This document shows, in pieces, positions 45,920 through 59,344 of a DNA stretch of 64,000 nt (position 1 is its first letter; each line of letters starts with the position of its first letter). The translations under genes and the position numbers were made by a program. The stretch comes from Macrotis lagotis (taxonomy: Eukaryota > Chordata > Mammalia > Peramelemorphia > Peramelidae): contig NC_133666.1 of the NCBI RefSeq assembly GCF_037893015.1, positions 157,402,498 through 157,466,497 on the forward strand. Reading direction: 5' to 3'. The notes under the pieces are model-generated. The model saw only the letters and a list, made by a program, of their open reading frames with translations. It ran no database searches and was not told the origin of the DNA.

Positions 45920-46175
45920 TCCTCTTGTTCTGTAGTGAGGATACTGGTGACACCATTTAAGATTTTCATAGAAAAGATACTGAATTGGTTGTCATTTCCT
46001 TTTCCAGCTCATTTTACAGATAAAGAAACTGAGGTAAGCAAGGTTCTGTGACTTGCCCAGGGTCACCCAGCTAGTAAGTATTTGAGGTTGTATTTGAGTT
46101 CCTCAAAATGAGTCTTCCTAATTCAAAACCCAGTGCTCTATACATTATGTCACTTAGGTACTCATTGTCCTGCAA
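45920..46175 (-). mobile_element. Old CORE-SINE (MAR1/THER-like)
   Basis: Reverse reading of 'tgacttgcccagggtcacccagctagtaag', 'cattttacagataaagaaactgaggtaag' and 'gaattggttgtcatttccttttccagctc' gives the usual order of this old SINE. No clear TSD remains. Confidence 0.75.
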
Positions 46176-46339
46176 AAAATCATGAGAGCTGTTAGGGTGA
46201 GTTCATTATCCAATCTCAGATACTTACTATCTATATAATTGGATTTGGTGGGGTCTATGTAGTTTCTTGAGCATTTTTCCCCTATTCTACTGGCTAACTC
46301 AACCTCAGGGTATTTCAATAGTCTAGGCATGATGTGGTA

Positions 46340-46520
46340 GGTGCCTGAAACAGGTAAATCTGGGAGAAAGGGGTTTATTCAAAAGGGTGGCAAAGGTGAA
46401 ATTGACTTGACAACAGATTGGATATGGGAAGGAGGAATGACAGATTGTGAGGATTTCACCTGAATTTTGAGCCTGGAGAACTGGAAGAAGAAATTAGGGT
46501 GATTTTACCTGGATAAAAGA
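46340..46520 (+). repeat. Old interspersed repeat, class uncertain
   Basis: 'gggtggcaaaggtgaaattgacttgacaacagattggatatggg', 'tttgagcctggagaactgg' belong to the same purine-rich dispersed family as 27535-27715, upstream in its consensus. Confidence 0.45.
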
Positions 46521-47864
46521 GCTAAGTATATATGTATAATAAGACAAATATAGGTAAACTTCCAAGTTTGTTTTGGAATCCAAATCTAGTCATAGGAGTA
46601 ACTTAATCCATGAATTTTTTAACAGGTTAGATTTAGCAACAGAGCTAGAAAATAATCATATTCAGGTCAGGTTTTTGTAACATGCAAGAACAAGATTATT
46701 ACCACTTCCTCTTTCATCTTCAGTTTTTAGGCTTTCAAAACATTTTTAATCGTTTAATTTGCAGTTCTAGGTTACATCCTAAGTGCAGATACCTTTGAGG
46801 CTGCTGCTTTGGAGAAAGTAACTCTTACTGTGGTGGATGATGATATCTTGTGAGGTAATGTTCATTCCACATAGGTAATGGAATTGTTTTCCATAAAATA
46901 GGAATTCATTTTTAGGCTTCTTTTCTATATCAAAGACTACTTCCTACTAAGATTTTTTTTAATTGCCTGAGTTTAATTGTTGGATTTAAGACTAACCATT
47001 TTAGGTTTTATCTTTCATTATATTTTAAAGTCCTGTATTTAGTATAGCATGATATTTTGATTTCTTTACCTCACAGAATTCAACAACTTCTTCCATGATA
47101 AACTATGCAGACAAATTGAATAAATGCTTTCAAATGTGATCCTTTTTTAAAAAATTAAAAAAATACAGAGAAACAGTTTAGCAAGTTTAATGATTAGAGG
47201 CTGAAATATAAATTATTCTGCAAGAATTCTTTTGTTTCATGTTAGCCTTTTTAGTAAAGACATTGACTTTTGCTAGTCTGGAAATTACTTTTATTAAAGC
47301 TTATCTATCTGAGGATATTAAGTTAATGAATTGGCTTTTTAGAGTTTATAATTCCAAACCAAGGAAAAGGTATTTATTCAGATTAATTTGGGGGGAGGTG
47401 ATCACTAATTAATAAGTTATGAGAGATATTGTAAACAAACACTAGGATGAGACAATTATTTTGGAAAGCACAATAATTTCATGCATCTCTTAAATATTTG
47501 ACCAACTGCTAGGGCAGGTCAAATTGAATCCAGTTACAAGGGCTCTCAGAATGTTTACTTCGGTTCAATAAGAATTTTCCTGCAGAAGGATAAAGTCAGA
47601 CTAATCTTTTTTTGGAGTTTTTGTTTGTTTGTTTTGATTTTTTTTTTGCTGGAGCTACTGAGAAATTGTTCATTTTCCTAAGTGATAAAGTGATATTTTT
47701 CTTATCTTTTGAAATAAAATATTCCTAGATGATATTCACAGAAATTAATAACCTATATTGATCACATAGATGTACCAAAGCAATTTGACTCTCAAAGTCT
47801 CCTCTAGATCACTAAACGATGACCAGGGCATAGGAAAAAGACAGGAAATTCTAGCAAATGAAAC
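46521..47864. other. No recognisable feature
   Basis: AT-rich spacer, no supported frame or repeat. Confidence 0.5.
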
Positions 47865-48835
47865 AATGATTTAGCATCCCTAGTTTTTTCTCTGGATGTG
47901 GTGGCATTTTCTATAACAGGTCTCTCAGGATTGTCCTTCATCCCTGAACTACTGAGAGGAGCTGCATTCATCATATTTGATCATCTTCTAAATAAATACT
48001 TTTCCTTCATTTTTGAAAAAGACATCAGGGAGGTGATGCCATGACAAGCACATGAATTGGACCTGATGGGGGGGTGCTATGCTAAGTCACCAGTCTCACT
48101 TTCTCCTCTAGAGTCATCTGGGTCCAATGGCTAGATAGGAATCAGGGTGACTGGAGATGACCCTGGATGTGGGACAATCAGGGTTAAGTAACTTGCCCAA
48201 GGTGACACAGTTAGTGAGTGCCAGAAGCTGGATTCAAACTCTTGTCCTGTTACTGTTAATGTCTACAGTGTTTCCTGGTTCTGCTCCCTTCACTCAACAT
48301 CAGTCCTGCCAACTCTTCCCAGGATTTTCTAAAGTTTGATCACTCATGATTTCTTACAGAAAAATAGTACTCCATCGCATTTATATACTATAATTTTTCC
48401 AGTCATTCCCCAATTGATGGACATCACCTCAGTTTCCAATAACTTTGCCACTACAAAAAGAGTTGCTATAAATATTTTTGTACATATGGGTCTTTCCCTC
48501 TTTTTTTATGATCTCTCTGGAATATAGATTTAGTAGTGTTATTGTTGGATCAAAGGGTATGCACAGTTTTATTACCCTTTGGGCATAGTTCCAAATTGCT
48601 AATGTTTGGATCAGTTCATAGCTCCACCAATAGTATATTAGTATTCCAATTTTTCTACACCCTCTCAAACATTGATCATTTTCCTTTTTTTTTTTTTGTC
48701 ATTTTACTCAGGTTTCAGGTGATATCTCAGAGTTGTTTTAATTTGCATTTTTTCTTATTACTATAGATTTTCTTTATCTGAAAACTACCATTTCATATCT
48801 TTTTACTGTTTATCAGTTGGAGAATGGATATCATA
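47865..48835 (-). mobile_element. 5'-truncated L1 3' end, split by a SINE
   Basis: L1 3' UTR in reverse at 47865-47998 ('ggtctctcaggattgtcc', 'gaactactgagaggagc') and again from 48251 ('ttactgttaatgtctacagtgtttcctggttctgctccc') through the last ORF2 codons to about 48835 ('tcagttggagaatgg'). The interruption is the SINE at 47999-48250. Confidence 0.85.
47999..48250 (-). mobile_element. MAR1-like SINE nested in L1, 5'-truncated
   Basis: Same family as 32139-32438, reversed: 'cttcatttttgaaaaagacatcagggaggtgatgcc', 'gtcaccagtctcactttctcctctagagtcatctgg', 'cttgcccaaggtgacacag'. The tRNA-like head is missing. RTE-type tail at the low-coordinate end. Confidence 0.8.
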
Positions 48836-49089
48836 TAATATTTAAAATCCCCAGAAAACAAATATATTTACTATCCCAAATAAAGAAATTCTGAAAGCAA
48901 AAGGAATTAAATCAGATAATTGACATAATTTAAAAAAAGCAAACAGATATTTTAAAAAGTCTAATAAAAATAATCTGTATTCATTTTTTCCATAGAAGAA
49001 ATAGGAAAAACAAATTACCAAGATGAAAACTGAGAAATAGATATTCATGATGCAAAGAACATCAGAAAGAACTCTACTCAGTTAAACAA

Positions 49090-52000
49090 ATATTTTTCTT
49101 CCAATAAAGTGGAAAACCAATTCATTACTTTCTATCCTATGCAACCCTTTTATTTTCTCACTGTTTTGGAAAGGAGGTACATTTGATGTACTGGAGACAA
49201 TTTTACCATTCTATTGACATCTAGAGTATACCAGTGAATCATTTGAAATGTTTGTACATCATTCTTTGTCTTTATTTTGTGGCCAGCCCATTATTTCTCA
49301 GATCATTTTTTTTCTTTCTATCCTACATTTATCTCTTCTTCTCCTTGTTACTTTTCCTTATTAATATAGGTGTGCTGTTATGCACACATTGTTCATGAAT
49401 TTATCATGCATATACATTGTCACCCTGTATGAAATTCATCTTCAGTTCTTCAGATATTGTTATATTCTGGGTTGATGGATGGAAAGATGGCATTAAAAAT
49501 GGAATTTTGTTTACTGAAAAAGTTTGGAATCATTAAAAAACCTTATCAATGTTCTGAGGTAATCACTCCTCTATTTTCTTTATAATTCTGGTTCCAACTT
49601 CTTGGCTATTTCTATAATTTATCTCAGATATACACACACTAATCAATAAAATCTATAGGTTATCCATCTAACTGCATGTAACAATGTAAGAAATAGACAG
49701 TTTTCATCTACTTAGTCTTTCCTGTATAGATCATCAGATTGAAATCTCTTGATATTACCTCTTCCAGGATAACTTACCCATCTCCTGGGCTTTGATGCTA
49801 CTAATACAAAATTATCTACACATGATGACATCAATGATCTCACACACAGGAAATTCTTTTCAGTTTAAATTTTACAGATGATCTCCACAAAATGACAATC
49901 ACTTTTGATCAACATACCTCTTCCAATTGCTTAGATCTCCTGATGCTTGAACAGAGTTATTTTTTTTTATATTGTTCAAGGAATTTTTAGTATAAACCAG
50001 ACTATTTCATGGAGAACAATTTTTAAGATGATATTCTGATTTATCAAATCATGTACTTTTTTAAAACCACCAAGTGAACTCAGTAGGATCAATTGCACAA
50101 TGATAAAAATATTGTCAACTGCTTATAAAAAAACCTGCTTGTGCCCTTCTCATATTTTCCTCAAAAGAGTCTTCAATTCCTATATGGATGTTTATAAAAG
50201 TTTTATAAAGATGAGAAAATTAACAAAGAGACTAGTAATCTAGTTGATCTGCCAGTTGTTCTTTTCATAACTTTGATATTTTTTTCTCCAGATATTTTGT
50301 GATGTGATTCCTTATCAACCTCACAATTTTGTCACTTCTAATAAGAATGTTGTTTACTTAGTTGAATATTAGTGTTTTTCCTGTTTTTGTCCTTGGTAGT
50401 ATCATATCTATTTTCCCCCTTCCTCCTCTCTCTGCTCCAGCACATTAAGGATTGTAAAGTTAAGAATCCAAGTGTGATGGATATTGTGAATATTTTTACA
50501 GATTTAAAATTTTTTCTTTTATTTTTTTCTTCCTTACATTTTCATGCTAAAATGATTTTAGAAAAAAATCTGCTTATTTGAATCTCTTAGCAAACTTATT
50601 TCAATTGATTTTACCTCTACTGATGTTTTCTGCTTTATGAAGTTATACAATAATATGTCACTTTTCACTTATGATTTTTATAAACTTTTTTCTGAATTGA
50701 TGTAGTCTTTGACTTCTCTCTCCACTTATCAAGTAAATCAAATATTTGCCAACTAAGAGACTTTTTAACTTTTTCCTCCTTATAATATCAATTTATTCAA
50801 TTAAGCTTCTTCATAAATTTGTTATAATCATTGCTGTGATTTCTGTCATCTATACATGACTTGGTTTAAGTAGTTCCAGGATTGAGTTACTTGTATTTCA
50901 TACCACATTCTTTTTTGTTATTATTGTTATTATTTTTTCAGTTTTTTGCTTAATTTTATTCTTGGCTGTGACAAGTCAGTGTTCTGACTACTTCATAGAC
51001 AGTTGATCCAGGATTATTCCCACTTCAATAACTAGTTTGTTTTCCTGTCTGTTGACTTAAAATCAATTTCATTTTTCAAATGTTGTTCATTGCTTTTCAT
51101 GTCTCGTGCATGCTTATTCTTTTCTTGAGGAAAATATCAATGATGTAAAAGTTTGAGGCTTTTCTTTAGCCTACAAGCTCTTTTATTCCAACATTCCTTT
51201 TTCCTGAATCATGGTGAGATATATTTGCTCATCATCCTTATCTTTCTCCATCTTTATATTGAATTCACCAAGCATTCAAGATTTATGTTAATTTAATTAG
51301 CAGGACCTGAGTATTCCAAAGAATCTCCTACCTTTTTGTGGTCTGTATATATAAAATACACAGTGAAGTGTTATTTAAGTGATAATATAGTGATATGATT
51401 GTAAACATTTTTATTCAAAGGTGATCAAAAGTACCTTATAAAATAATGTTGGTTTTTTTGGCGAGCTTTGAATGTATAACTAGATCAACTTAGGACACTC
51501 CCCTTTTTACTTCTCTAGCTAGTATCTGAGATTCTTCCCCTTATTTTGCTGCATTTTCTCTTTCATATAATTTGATTTATGGGGATAATTTTCAATATTA
51601 ATTTGAGTTTGTCCCTCCACAACAGAGTCTACTCGTTAGTCATTGACTAGAATCTGATATTTAGAGTACCAGAAGATATTAAAGTTTATAGTTAAAAAAA
51701 GAGCTATTATTTTTATCTCCCTTCCCCATTTTCTTCCACTGTGCCCTGGTCACTTAAAAAAAAAAAATAGAAGGAATTGCATAGGATTGATGACCACTTA
51801 TATTTTGCTTTATCCAAAGGATTTCCATGGACAAAAGATGTTCATGTGACTAGTCTATTATGGATGAGCCTCTTTGTACTTGAAAAGTAGATTTGGTCAA
51901 TTTTCTAGGGTCTTACTTGCAGCCCGTCTAATTTGGTAGTGACTGAAAAAGTTACTTTGCTGATATAACCCTCCCAGAATCCAGACTAACATACGCCAAG

Positions 52001-52250
52001 ATTGTGCCTTTGAAAGAACTTGATGGTCCATTTCCTCCCAAGAAAACTGAAATTTAGTGTTTGCATCCATTTTGCTCATCTGCAAGCCAGAACCATGTGG
52101 TCAAAAATATCTTTTATTCACTCTGGTGATGATATGACAACTCGTCTCTTGGCTACTGTCACAATTTGAACCAGTGCTTTGGTTCTCAAAGCCTTGTTTC
52201 TCCTGTGTTCTTTCTCTCTGTCCTGATGATGAGAATTTCTAGTACTTTCT
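49090..52250 (-). mobile_element. Decayed RTE (BovB-like) LINE body
   Basis: No long frame survives, but minus-strand pieces in consistent order recall RTE proteins: a FADN-type block with VLVASKP (near 49800-49840) in the place of the FADD reverse-transcriptase site, an upstream stretch near 50080-50400, and a GHV/GLA-like 'RWAGH' region near 49290. The upstream part at 51900-52250 would be the endonuclease end. Identification rests on scattered short similarities and is only moderate; it could include unrelated DNA. Confidence 0.4.
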
Positions 52251-52458
52251 TTGTCTTAGTAGTCTTTAGTCTATATGTGGAACAACTGTTACCTTTGTTG
52301 CAAACATTTCAACTATTTTAAAAGTACCCTGACTATCCAATTACTAAGCCTCAATATGTAATTGCTGTCTTGATTTCCACAGAAAGGACCCAAGCTACTG
52401 GAAAAGGGTAATATTCTATAAAGGGAAATGACACCAAACAGACCAAAAACAATACAAG

Positions 52459-52487
52459 TAATAATATTAATAATAATAATAATAATA
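52459..52487. repeat. (TAA)n microsatellite
   Basis: About nine ATA/TAA units at the edge of the MIR-like element. Confidence 0.9.
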
Positions 52488-52725
52488 GCTTTCATTTATG
52501 TTGCTTTAAAGATTGAAAAGGATATTATGCACATAATCTAATTTGATCCTCATTACATTCTGCTATTATTATCCTCATTTCACAGTTGAGAAAACTAAGA
52601 CAGAGAAATTAAATGACTTGTTCACTATTATATAATGAGTATATGAGGCAGAATTTGAACTGAAGTTTTCCTTATTCCAAGGTCAACACTTTTACCCAAT
52701 GTACTACATAGATGCCTAATAAGGC
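52488..52725 (-). repeat. MIR-like SINE fragment
   Basis: 'tttcatttatgttgctttaaag', 'aatttgatcctcattacattctgctattattatcctcatttcacagttgagaaaactaag', 'gacttgttcac' and 'ccaaggtcaacacttttacccaatgtact' follow the reversed MIR order. Confidence 0.75.
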
Positions 52726-53084
52726 AAATAAATATTAAAGATAAGGTTGATCTTAGGGCCCAAAATTAATCATTTTCTTAAAAAGGTGGAGATAATACCC
52801 ATTTGAAGTTCTGTGATCTAGCATAGATTAATAGCTAGGCAGAGTCAGAGAAGAACAAGGTGGATTTCAATATTAAGACAAATGGAAACCAGTTGTTAAA
52901 CTCTCTAGTGTTTGTCTATTATGATTTGCCTCCCTGAAGCTAGCCTAGAAGAATGAGAAAGACATTAGAAATGGATATAGTTTTATCAATCAAAATCAAA
53001 TTTAAGATGCATTATCATCTACTTTACTGATTCAGTATAAAGATAATGTTTCCATTTGCCTTGTAGTTAAACCTCCTGTAGGTA

Positions 53085-53180
53085 TTGTCTGCTCTATCAG
53101 TAAACTCATTAAGTACAGGGACTATCTTGTATTCCATGTGCATTCTCAACAATTAGTGCTATGCACATAATAAGGAGTTA
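53085..53180 (+). repeat. L2-type 3' terminal fragment
   Basis: 'ctcattaagtacagggactatcttgtattccatgtgc', 'gctatgcacataataaggagttaataaatgc' is the terminal block of L2/MIR-type repeats (GGGCAGGGACTGTCTT … GGCACATAGTAGGTGCTTAATAAATG). Confidence 0.7.
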
Positions 53181-55005
53181 ATAAATGCAATTTGCCTCCT
53201 TCACTAATGGCATATATGTCACTGCTTGACTTTTACATGTCAGCACTGTCACAGGCTTTTTGTTGTGTTGTATTTGTGAGACTGTGGACTTAGAACAAAG
53301 ATGTAGGCTATATTGGCAATGTGGCTGCAGGATCAACTCTGGTAGTACAAATGATTCAATTAAATAATGCAAAAATAATTCGCAGTTGAATAAAAAGTTG
53401 ACAGTGTTAAAAATATCCATCAAATGAAACCAGTCATTCTCTGTGACCAAGGAGAAGTCTAAATTACAGTGCAATGGAAACAACTCTGGGTTTGGAGTAA
53501 CAGGAGCAGAACTAAAATCTCAACTCTTGTCTAAACATATCACATCACTATTTGGCACCTGTTTTTATCACTTTTAAAATGAAACAGCAAAGGGGATCCA
53601 ATGTCTCTTCTAGTTATAAATATATGATTCTATGAAAGTGAACAACATGACTGATTGTAAGATTGAAAAAAGTCAATCTTAGAAAATTAGTCAAAAAAAG
53701 TAATTGATGTCATTTAAACTAGAGGGATAAAAATGCAGGGAAGCCATAATAAATCTATAAATATATGAAGGAAATTTGTTATTTTATATTTCTTCTTAGG
53801 TTAAAACAATTGAAATGGATTCAGCATATAGTTTGAATGATTTGAAGAATGGTTTTAGGAATCATAGGTTTTCTCTTTTAAGGACTATACAATGTTGGAA
53901 GTATTACCAATTTGAGGTTGGAGAAATTCTTTTTACAGAATTAGAAAATCAGATAATTTGAGAATTTGATGGGGGCTCAGAATTTATCTAGATAAACCTA
54001 TAATCAAAAGGAATCCCCCCCCATCACAGCTCCAACAAGTGGCCATGAAACTTTCTTCTTTAAGAGATTTCTAGACCTACCATTTCTCAAAGTAGCCTGT
54101 TTCACTTGTGGAGAACTAATTTCTATGAGGTTTTTGATGATATCAAAATTAAATTTTCCTTTACTCATATCTTTTTTGTTCTAACCTGTATGGATAAAAC
54201 TTCAGATACTTAAAGCTATCATATCATTCCCTTAAAGCTCCTTCCACCATTATCTTGTCTTTGCCAGTTTAAAGATCCTCAGTTTTTACAACTGATTTTC
54301 AGATGGCATTGGTTTCAAACTCCTTACTATCTTTATTGAAAATGTGGAAAATGCTTTATTATATTATTCAGAAACTTTGTAATTATTATGCTGTTTACAT
54401 CTACTTTTTTTGTTAACTAGAGATTGTTTGAACCCAGAATATCACCCTTACCTCATGAACTCTCCAAAAATGCTAGACAAACCTAGGAAGAATTTTGTGT
54501 TCTCCTAGGTCCTAAATGTACCCAAACTTTAAAATTTGGGGTTCTCCAACTTTGTTTTGTGTTCACTTAAGTTTGTATTTTGGTTAAGTCCACATTTTAA
54601 AAAATATTTATATTTCTTGATATCTATTTCAATTGATCTTGCTTTGAAATTACCCACTTGGCAGCATTGTTTAACTGCATGTGTGTGGTTCATGTATGAA
54701 TATTTTTGTCTAAAACCTATCTTATACAAACCTTCCAAAGTCTGGACAAAAAGATGTTATACCTTCTTTCCCACTTTCTCTCTTTTATCAAATGATCTAA
54801 TTAAGTTTCTTTCTAAAGCTAAATCAATTTGGGGGTTTTCCCTCATAAATGACACCATTCAATGGATATTCTGAAACACCTATTTACTAATGATAAAGTT
54901 CTAGATTAAGTCCAACAGACTACAGTGGTGATTATCACATTATTTCAGGAAGCTTGACTACTTTTTATATAGCTCAATAGCTGCTATTTATACTTCTAAC
55001 TTATG
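53181..55005. other. No recognisable feature
   Basis: Holds chance frames (53178-53483 minus; 54536-54874 plus, hydrophobic) without domains. I see no exon-like signal. Confidence 0.5.
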
Positions 55006-55365
55006 TTGTTTGTCCTTTATATTTAAAGAGGACCAATGACATCTTGGGGTAATGTCTTGACTTATTCATGAACTTGAATAAAAGTTGTCAATTTCCACTC
55101 TCTTTTCCAGAATCCCTGAAGTTCAATGAAAAGACATAAGTCAAGACAATTGGTGATGTTATGACATTTAATGGATATCCTTGACATCTTTGATATCTGA
55201 CCAAGGTCTAAGTACATTACAGTGTCTGCTTCAGCTGCCTTCATGTTCTTTGGAACAGTGTTCTTATCCACCATTCTGCTGGGGAGAAGTCTTCACATGC
55301 TAAGGGTAGACATTCCCCTAATTCACTGATGGATTTGAAGTTCATTGGTTGTTCTCAACTTGCTT
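55006..55365 (-). mobile_element. RTE-type LINE 3' end or MAR1-like tail
   Basis: 'gtttgtcctttatatttaaagaggaccaatgacatc' is the reversed RTE/MAR1 terminus. Further in, 'tgatatctgaccaaggtctaagtacattacagtg' and 'cattctgctggggagaagtc' do not fit the SINE, so LINE 3' sequence is more likely. Confidence 0.5.
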
Positions 55366-56010
55366 TAGCTTATCTTCCAAAATGATTTACTTAAATGTTC
55401 ATATATTTTTTTCAGGCAAACTTATTTAATCAAGTCTACCCCAGCTGTGTTTAGGAAACAGATTATATTTTAAACTTTATATTTTATTTTAAGTAGTATA
55501 TATATTTACCCATTTATTTTGTCATGATCTAGAATTCCAAATTCCAATTGCAGACCCTATTTTCTTAGCTAGATATTCATTTTCCAAATCAAAGTTTCTC
55601 TTCTTTAAGTCTTGTAATCAAAAGAGAGCATAATACAGCTTCTGACATTAGGATCTTGAGCTTCTTTTTAATCTTTGGTAATAGTTTTTAGGATCTTTTT
55701 AAAATCTAAAATTGAACCACATCTGAGTGTCGCTGAGGTAGAGTGGAGATGAAGTTCCATGAACTGGAATGTTGTTTGAACAGATAGACACTGAAATCAT
55801 TAAGGATGAGGGAAGAGTCTGTTTTTTTTTAAATTTATTTATTTATTTTCATCCATATGTACCACCCTCCTTTCCCAATCCCCTCTCCACAGCAGGGAAC
55901 AGTCAGGTTAGAATTGTACATTTATATTTTGATAAACATGTTTACAGATTAGTTATCGTTGGTATGAGGAAATAGGCTTAAGGGAAAGAGATACATAAAC
56001 AATAATTCTT
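55366..56010. other. No recognisable feature
   Basis: AT-rich spacer. Confidence 0.5.
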
Positions 56011-56191
56011 ATAAAATACTCATGGTGGGGCAGCTAGGTAGCATAGTGGATAGAACACCTACCCTGGAGTCAGGAGTACCTGAGTTCAAATCTGACCTCA
56101 GACACTTAATAATTACCTAGCTGTGTGTTCTAGGGCAAGTCACTTAAACCCATTGCCTTATAAAATCTTAAAAAAAAAATAAAGTACTCAT
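56011..56191 (+). mobile_element. WSINE1-like SINE with TSD
   Basis: Body 56024-56178. Duplications ATAAAATACTCAT (56011-56023) and ATAAAGTACTCAT (56179-56191) differ at one base. Confidence 0.93.
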
Positions 56192-56204
56192 CAGATTCTG
56201 AAAG

Positions 56205-57050
56205 GTTGTTGGGTTTTTTTTTTTTGTGTTTATGTGTTTTGTTTGTTTTTCTTCCTCTGAATGGGGATAACATAGTCCATAGTCAGTCTAATTCAGTTGT
56301 CCTAACTCTCTGAACTGCTGAGAGGAGTTGCTTCCATCAAGGTTGTTTTTTAATAATGTTGTTGCTTTTGGTTCCACTCCCTTTGCTCAGCCTCAGATCC
56401 CACAAGTCATTCCATACTTCTCCCCTCAATTTCCAAATTTCCAAATTTCCACTACAAAAAAGAGCTGCTATGAATATTTTGTAACATGCAGGGATTTTCT
56501 CTTTTTATAATTTCTTCTGGATATAGACCTAGAATTGGAATTGCTGGATCAAAAAGTATGAACAGTTTTATTGCTCTTTGGGCCTAGTTGCATATTGCTC
56601 TCTAGAAAGGTTGGATGTATTCACAACTCCACCAGCAGTAGATCAATGTCAATCCTCCCACAACCTCTCCAATATTGATCATTTTCCATTTTTTTCATCT
56701 TGGTCAATCTGATAGATGTGAGATGATACTTCATTGTTATTTTAATTTGCACTTCTCTAATCAATAATGATTTGGAATATTTTTTCATATGATTATATTT
56801 AGCTTTAATTTCTTCATTTGAAAACTGTTCATATCATTTGACCATTTATTAATTGGGGAATGATAAATGTGATCTTATAAATTTGATGCAATTCTCTGTA
56901 TATATTTTAGAAATGCAACGTTTATCAGAACTCCTAGTTGTGTAGATTACTTCCCAGCTTTCTGCTTTCCTTCTAATTTTGGCAGCCTATAGTCAAAAAT
57001 CATTCATTTTGCAGTTTATAATGTGCTCTAATTCTTGTTTGGTTAGAGTC
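56205..57050 (-). mobile_element. 5'-truncated L1, 3' end
   Basis: Reversed L1 3' UTR ('ctctgaactgctgagaggagttgc', 'gttgcttttggttccactccc') and the last ORF2 codons ('caactccaccagcagtag', 'gatagatgtgagatgatacttc', 'aatttgcacttctctaatc'), running further into ORF2/upstream than the other 3' ends here. T-rich tail at 56212-56250. TSD not convincing. Confidence 0.85.
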
Positions 57051-58866
57051 TGAGTTGAAGAATATTATGAGTGAGGGACTGAACTCTAATCCAGATAGAG
57101 TGATATACAGAATGAGATTCAAAGGAGAGGCAACAAGGTAAAAGCTGTGTGGGTGGGGGTGGGGGAATCATTTGTATTTATGTGAATCACTAGAAGTACA
57201 GAATAGTTATTTGTTTTGATAAGCTTCAGGAGGTTCTCCATAAGTCAAGAATGCTTCTCTGGGAAGACAATAGGCTTTTCTATTTTAATTGGGCTAAGAA
57301 ATAGCTATCTTGGTATCTCTGAACACACAATCAACTACTATTACTCTTTTTATTTAATTTCTTTCAATCCTTACTGGATGACTTGATTACTTCTGTGGCT
57401 CTATTCTATCAATCCTTGGAGGACAAATGGCTGCTTTGTTTTTTCCTTTCAGTATATAGTTGCCTCATCTCCCTTAAAATATTTGAAACTATTTTTATGG
57501 CCCTAATGTTCTTTTTCTTGCCTTTCTTCTCTAAATGATCTTTCCCCCCTCCTCTCCAACAAACATCCTAACAAGCTTCAGTCTTCTCATTACTCTCAGA
57601 TTCTTGTCTCTTCCTCACTCCCCCCCCCCCCCCATAAACTTGGCTTCTACTTCATCTTGAAATCTTTTAACTTGGCGTATAGGGAGGGGTTACTCAAGTC
57701 CCTTGAACTTCCATTTCACAAAGGAGACAAACTTACACTTGGCACACAAATATCACTCACTTAAGGCAGAAATACAAATATAAACCTTGTGAAAATGGAT
57801 GCATAATTTGCATACTGATTGAAATCTTGAACCTTAAAAACTTTGCTTGAGAGTATTTACATGTCACTTTACATATCTGGCTAAAAGTTTTAAATCAATT
57901 TATGACTTTTTAATAACTTGTAATTTGACATCTCATTTCAAGTTAATTACCTTAATCTCAGTAACAAATCTACCATCTAGCCTCTTCCTCTTCTAATTTT
58001 TACTAATCTCTTTTTATTTCCCTAATTTGACATTCCTTCAAATTCACTCCCTGAATGTTCCTTACCTTCTAACCCGATAATTGTTTATCTTTCCTACTTA
58101 CCTACTTTTGTTTTGCCATCTACCTTCTAATTTTTTTCCTACTCTTCGGTGATCCTCCTTGATTTTCCTTAACTTGCCTTAATAATTTTATAATATACTT
58201 GATCCTTCTTCATCTTTAGTCTTATTTCACAGAAACTGGGAAGCTAAATCTGGATAGCTACATATAGCTGGATTTTGATCAATCTCTTTCAAATTTTCAT
58301 GAATTTCTCTAAAAGTTTTCTAAATCTCTCTCTTCCAGATTTAATCTTCATTGTTTCAAATCCTTCTAAGTAACTACATAATATATTTCTTCTTATTTGC
58401 TAACAGTCCCTCTTTTCTACCTAAATTACCCTTTCCTGGAATTAGAATTACAAAATAGTTTTTAATTTATTTTATGGAGGGTTTTTCTTTCTTCTTAAAA
58501 AAATTCATTTTTAATACTCTGCTGCCTAAAGATCAACTCTCACTGAATTAGACAATCTCTATTAGGCTTTTAAATACCTTTTATACATTATACCACTTTT
58601 CTTCATGAGAGATAAACAGAATTATTGTGAGTATATTGTGTAGATTTATTCTTGGAAAAATGAACAGGCTATAGAGAGAAAATTGGTGATCTTAGAAAGT
58701 ATATTAAGACACTAGAATGTTATAGAGGAAAATTATTTAACCTTGTAATTGTTGAGAACTCATATTTCTAATATTAGCATAGCACTTTCTGTACAAAAAC
58801 CTTGTACAATAGATGGTACAAATTTTGTTATGCTCAAGCTATTGATAAATTTACACTTAAATAGTT
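57051..58866. other. No recognisable feature apart from a poly(C) run
   Basis: C14 run at 57620-57633. Rest is T-rich spacer without supported frames. Confidence 0.5.
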
Positions 58867-59049
58867 GAAATGACAAGCTTATGGGCAACTAGGTGGCGAG
58901 GTAGATAGAGCACTGGCCCTGGAGTCAGGAGTACCTGAGTTCAAATCTGATCTCAGACACTTAATAATTACTTAGTTGTGTGGCCTTGGGCAAGCCACTT
59001 AACCCCACTGCCTTGCAAAAAAACCTAAAAAAGAAAAAGAAATGATAAG
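58867..59049 (+). mobile_element. WSINE1-like SINE with TSD
   Basis: Body about 58878-59038 ('gggcaactaggtggcg' head; 'ccttgcaaaaaaacctaaaaaag' tail). Duplications GAAATGACAAG (58867-58877) and GAAATGATAAG (59039-59049) differ at one base. Confidence 0.92.
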
Positions 59050-59232
59050 AGAATGTCACACATGTAGTGAGTGGGGAAGCCAAGACTTGTATCTTGGTCT
59101 TCTGATTTCCATTAAAATACTCTTTCATTGACAGTAAATGAATGAGGTAACAAATGTTGCATGATAACACAGTCAATAAGTTGAAGTTTGTGATTGTACC
59201 AATGGAAATGGTACTTGGATAGAAAGTTCACT

Positions 59233-59234
<2 letters not shown>

Positions 59235-59266
<32 letters not shown>
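59235..59266. repeat. (GT)n microsatellite
   Basis: Sixteen uninterrupted GT units. Confidence 0.95.
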
Positions 59267-59270
<4 letters not shown>

Positions 59271-59344
59271 TTGGAATGCCCATACTCTAAAAAGTAGCAA
59301 GTTTTAAATTAAAGGAACCAGGGCATGATCTGTAAACTAGGCTG

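Noticed and set aside
54536-54874. 112-codon plus-strand frame
   Set aside because: Hydrophobic low-stop reading in T-rich DNA with no domain and a competing antisense frame; no support for a gene.
57620-57633. Poly(C)14 here and poly(G)13 at 60202-60214 as quadruplex or regulatory signals
   Set aside because: Single homopolymer runs without neighbouring G-tracts; most likely simple slippage, or partly sequencing artefact.
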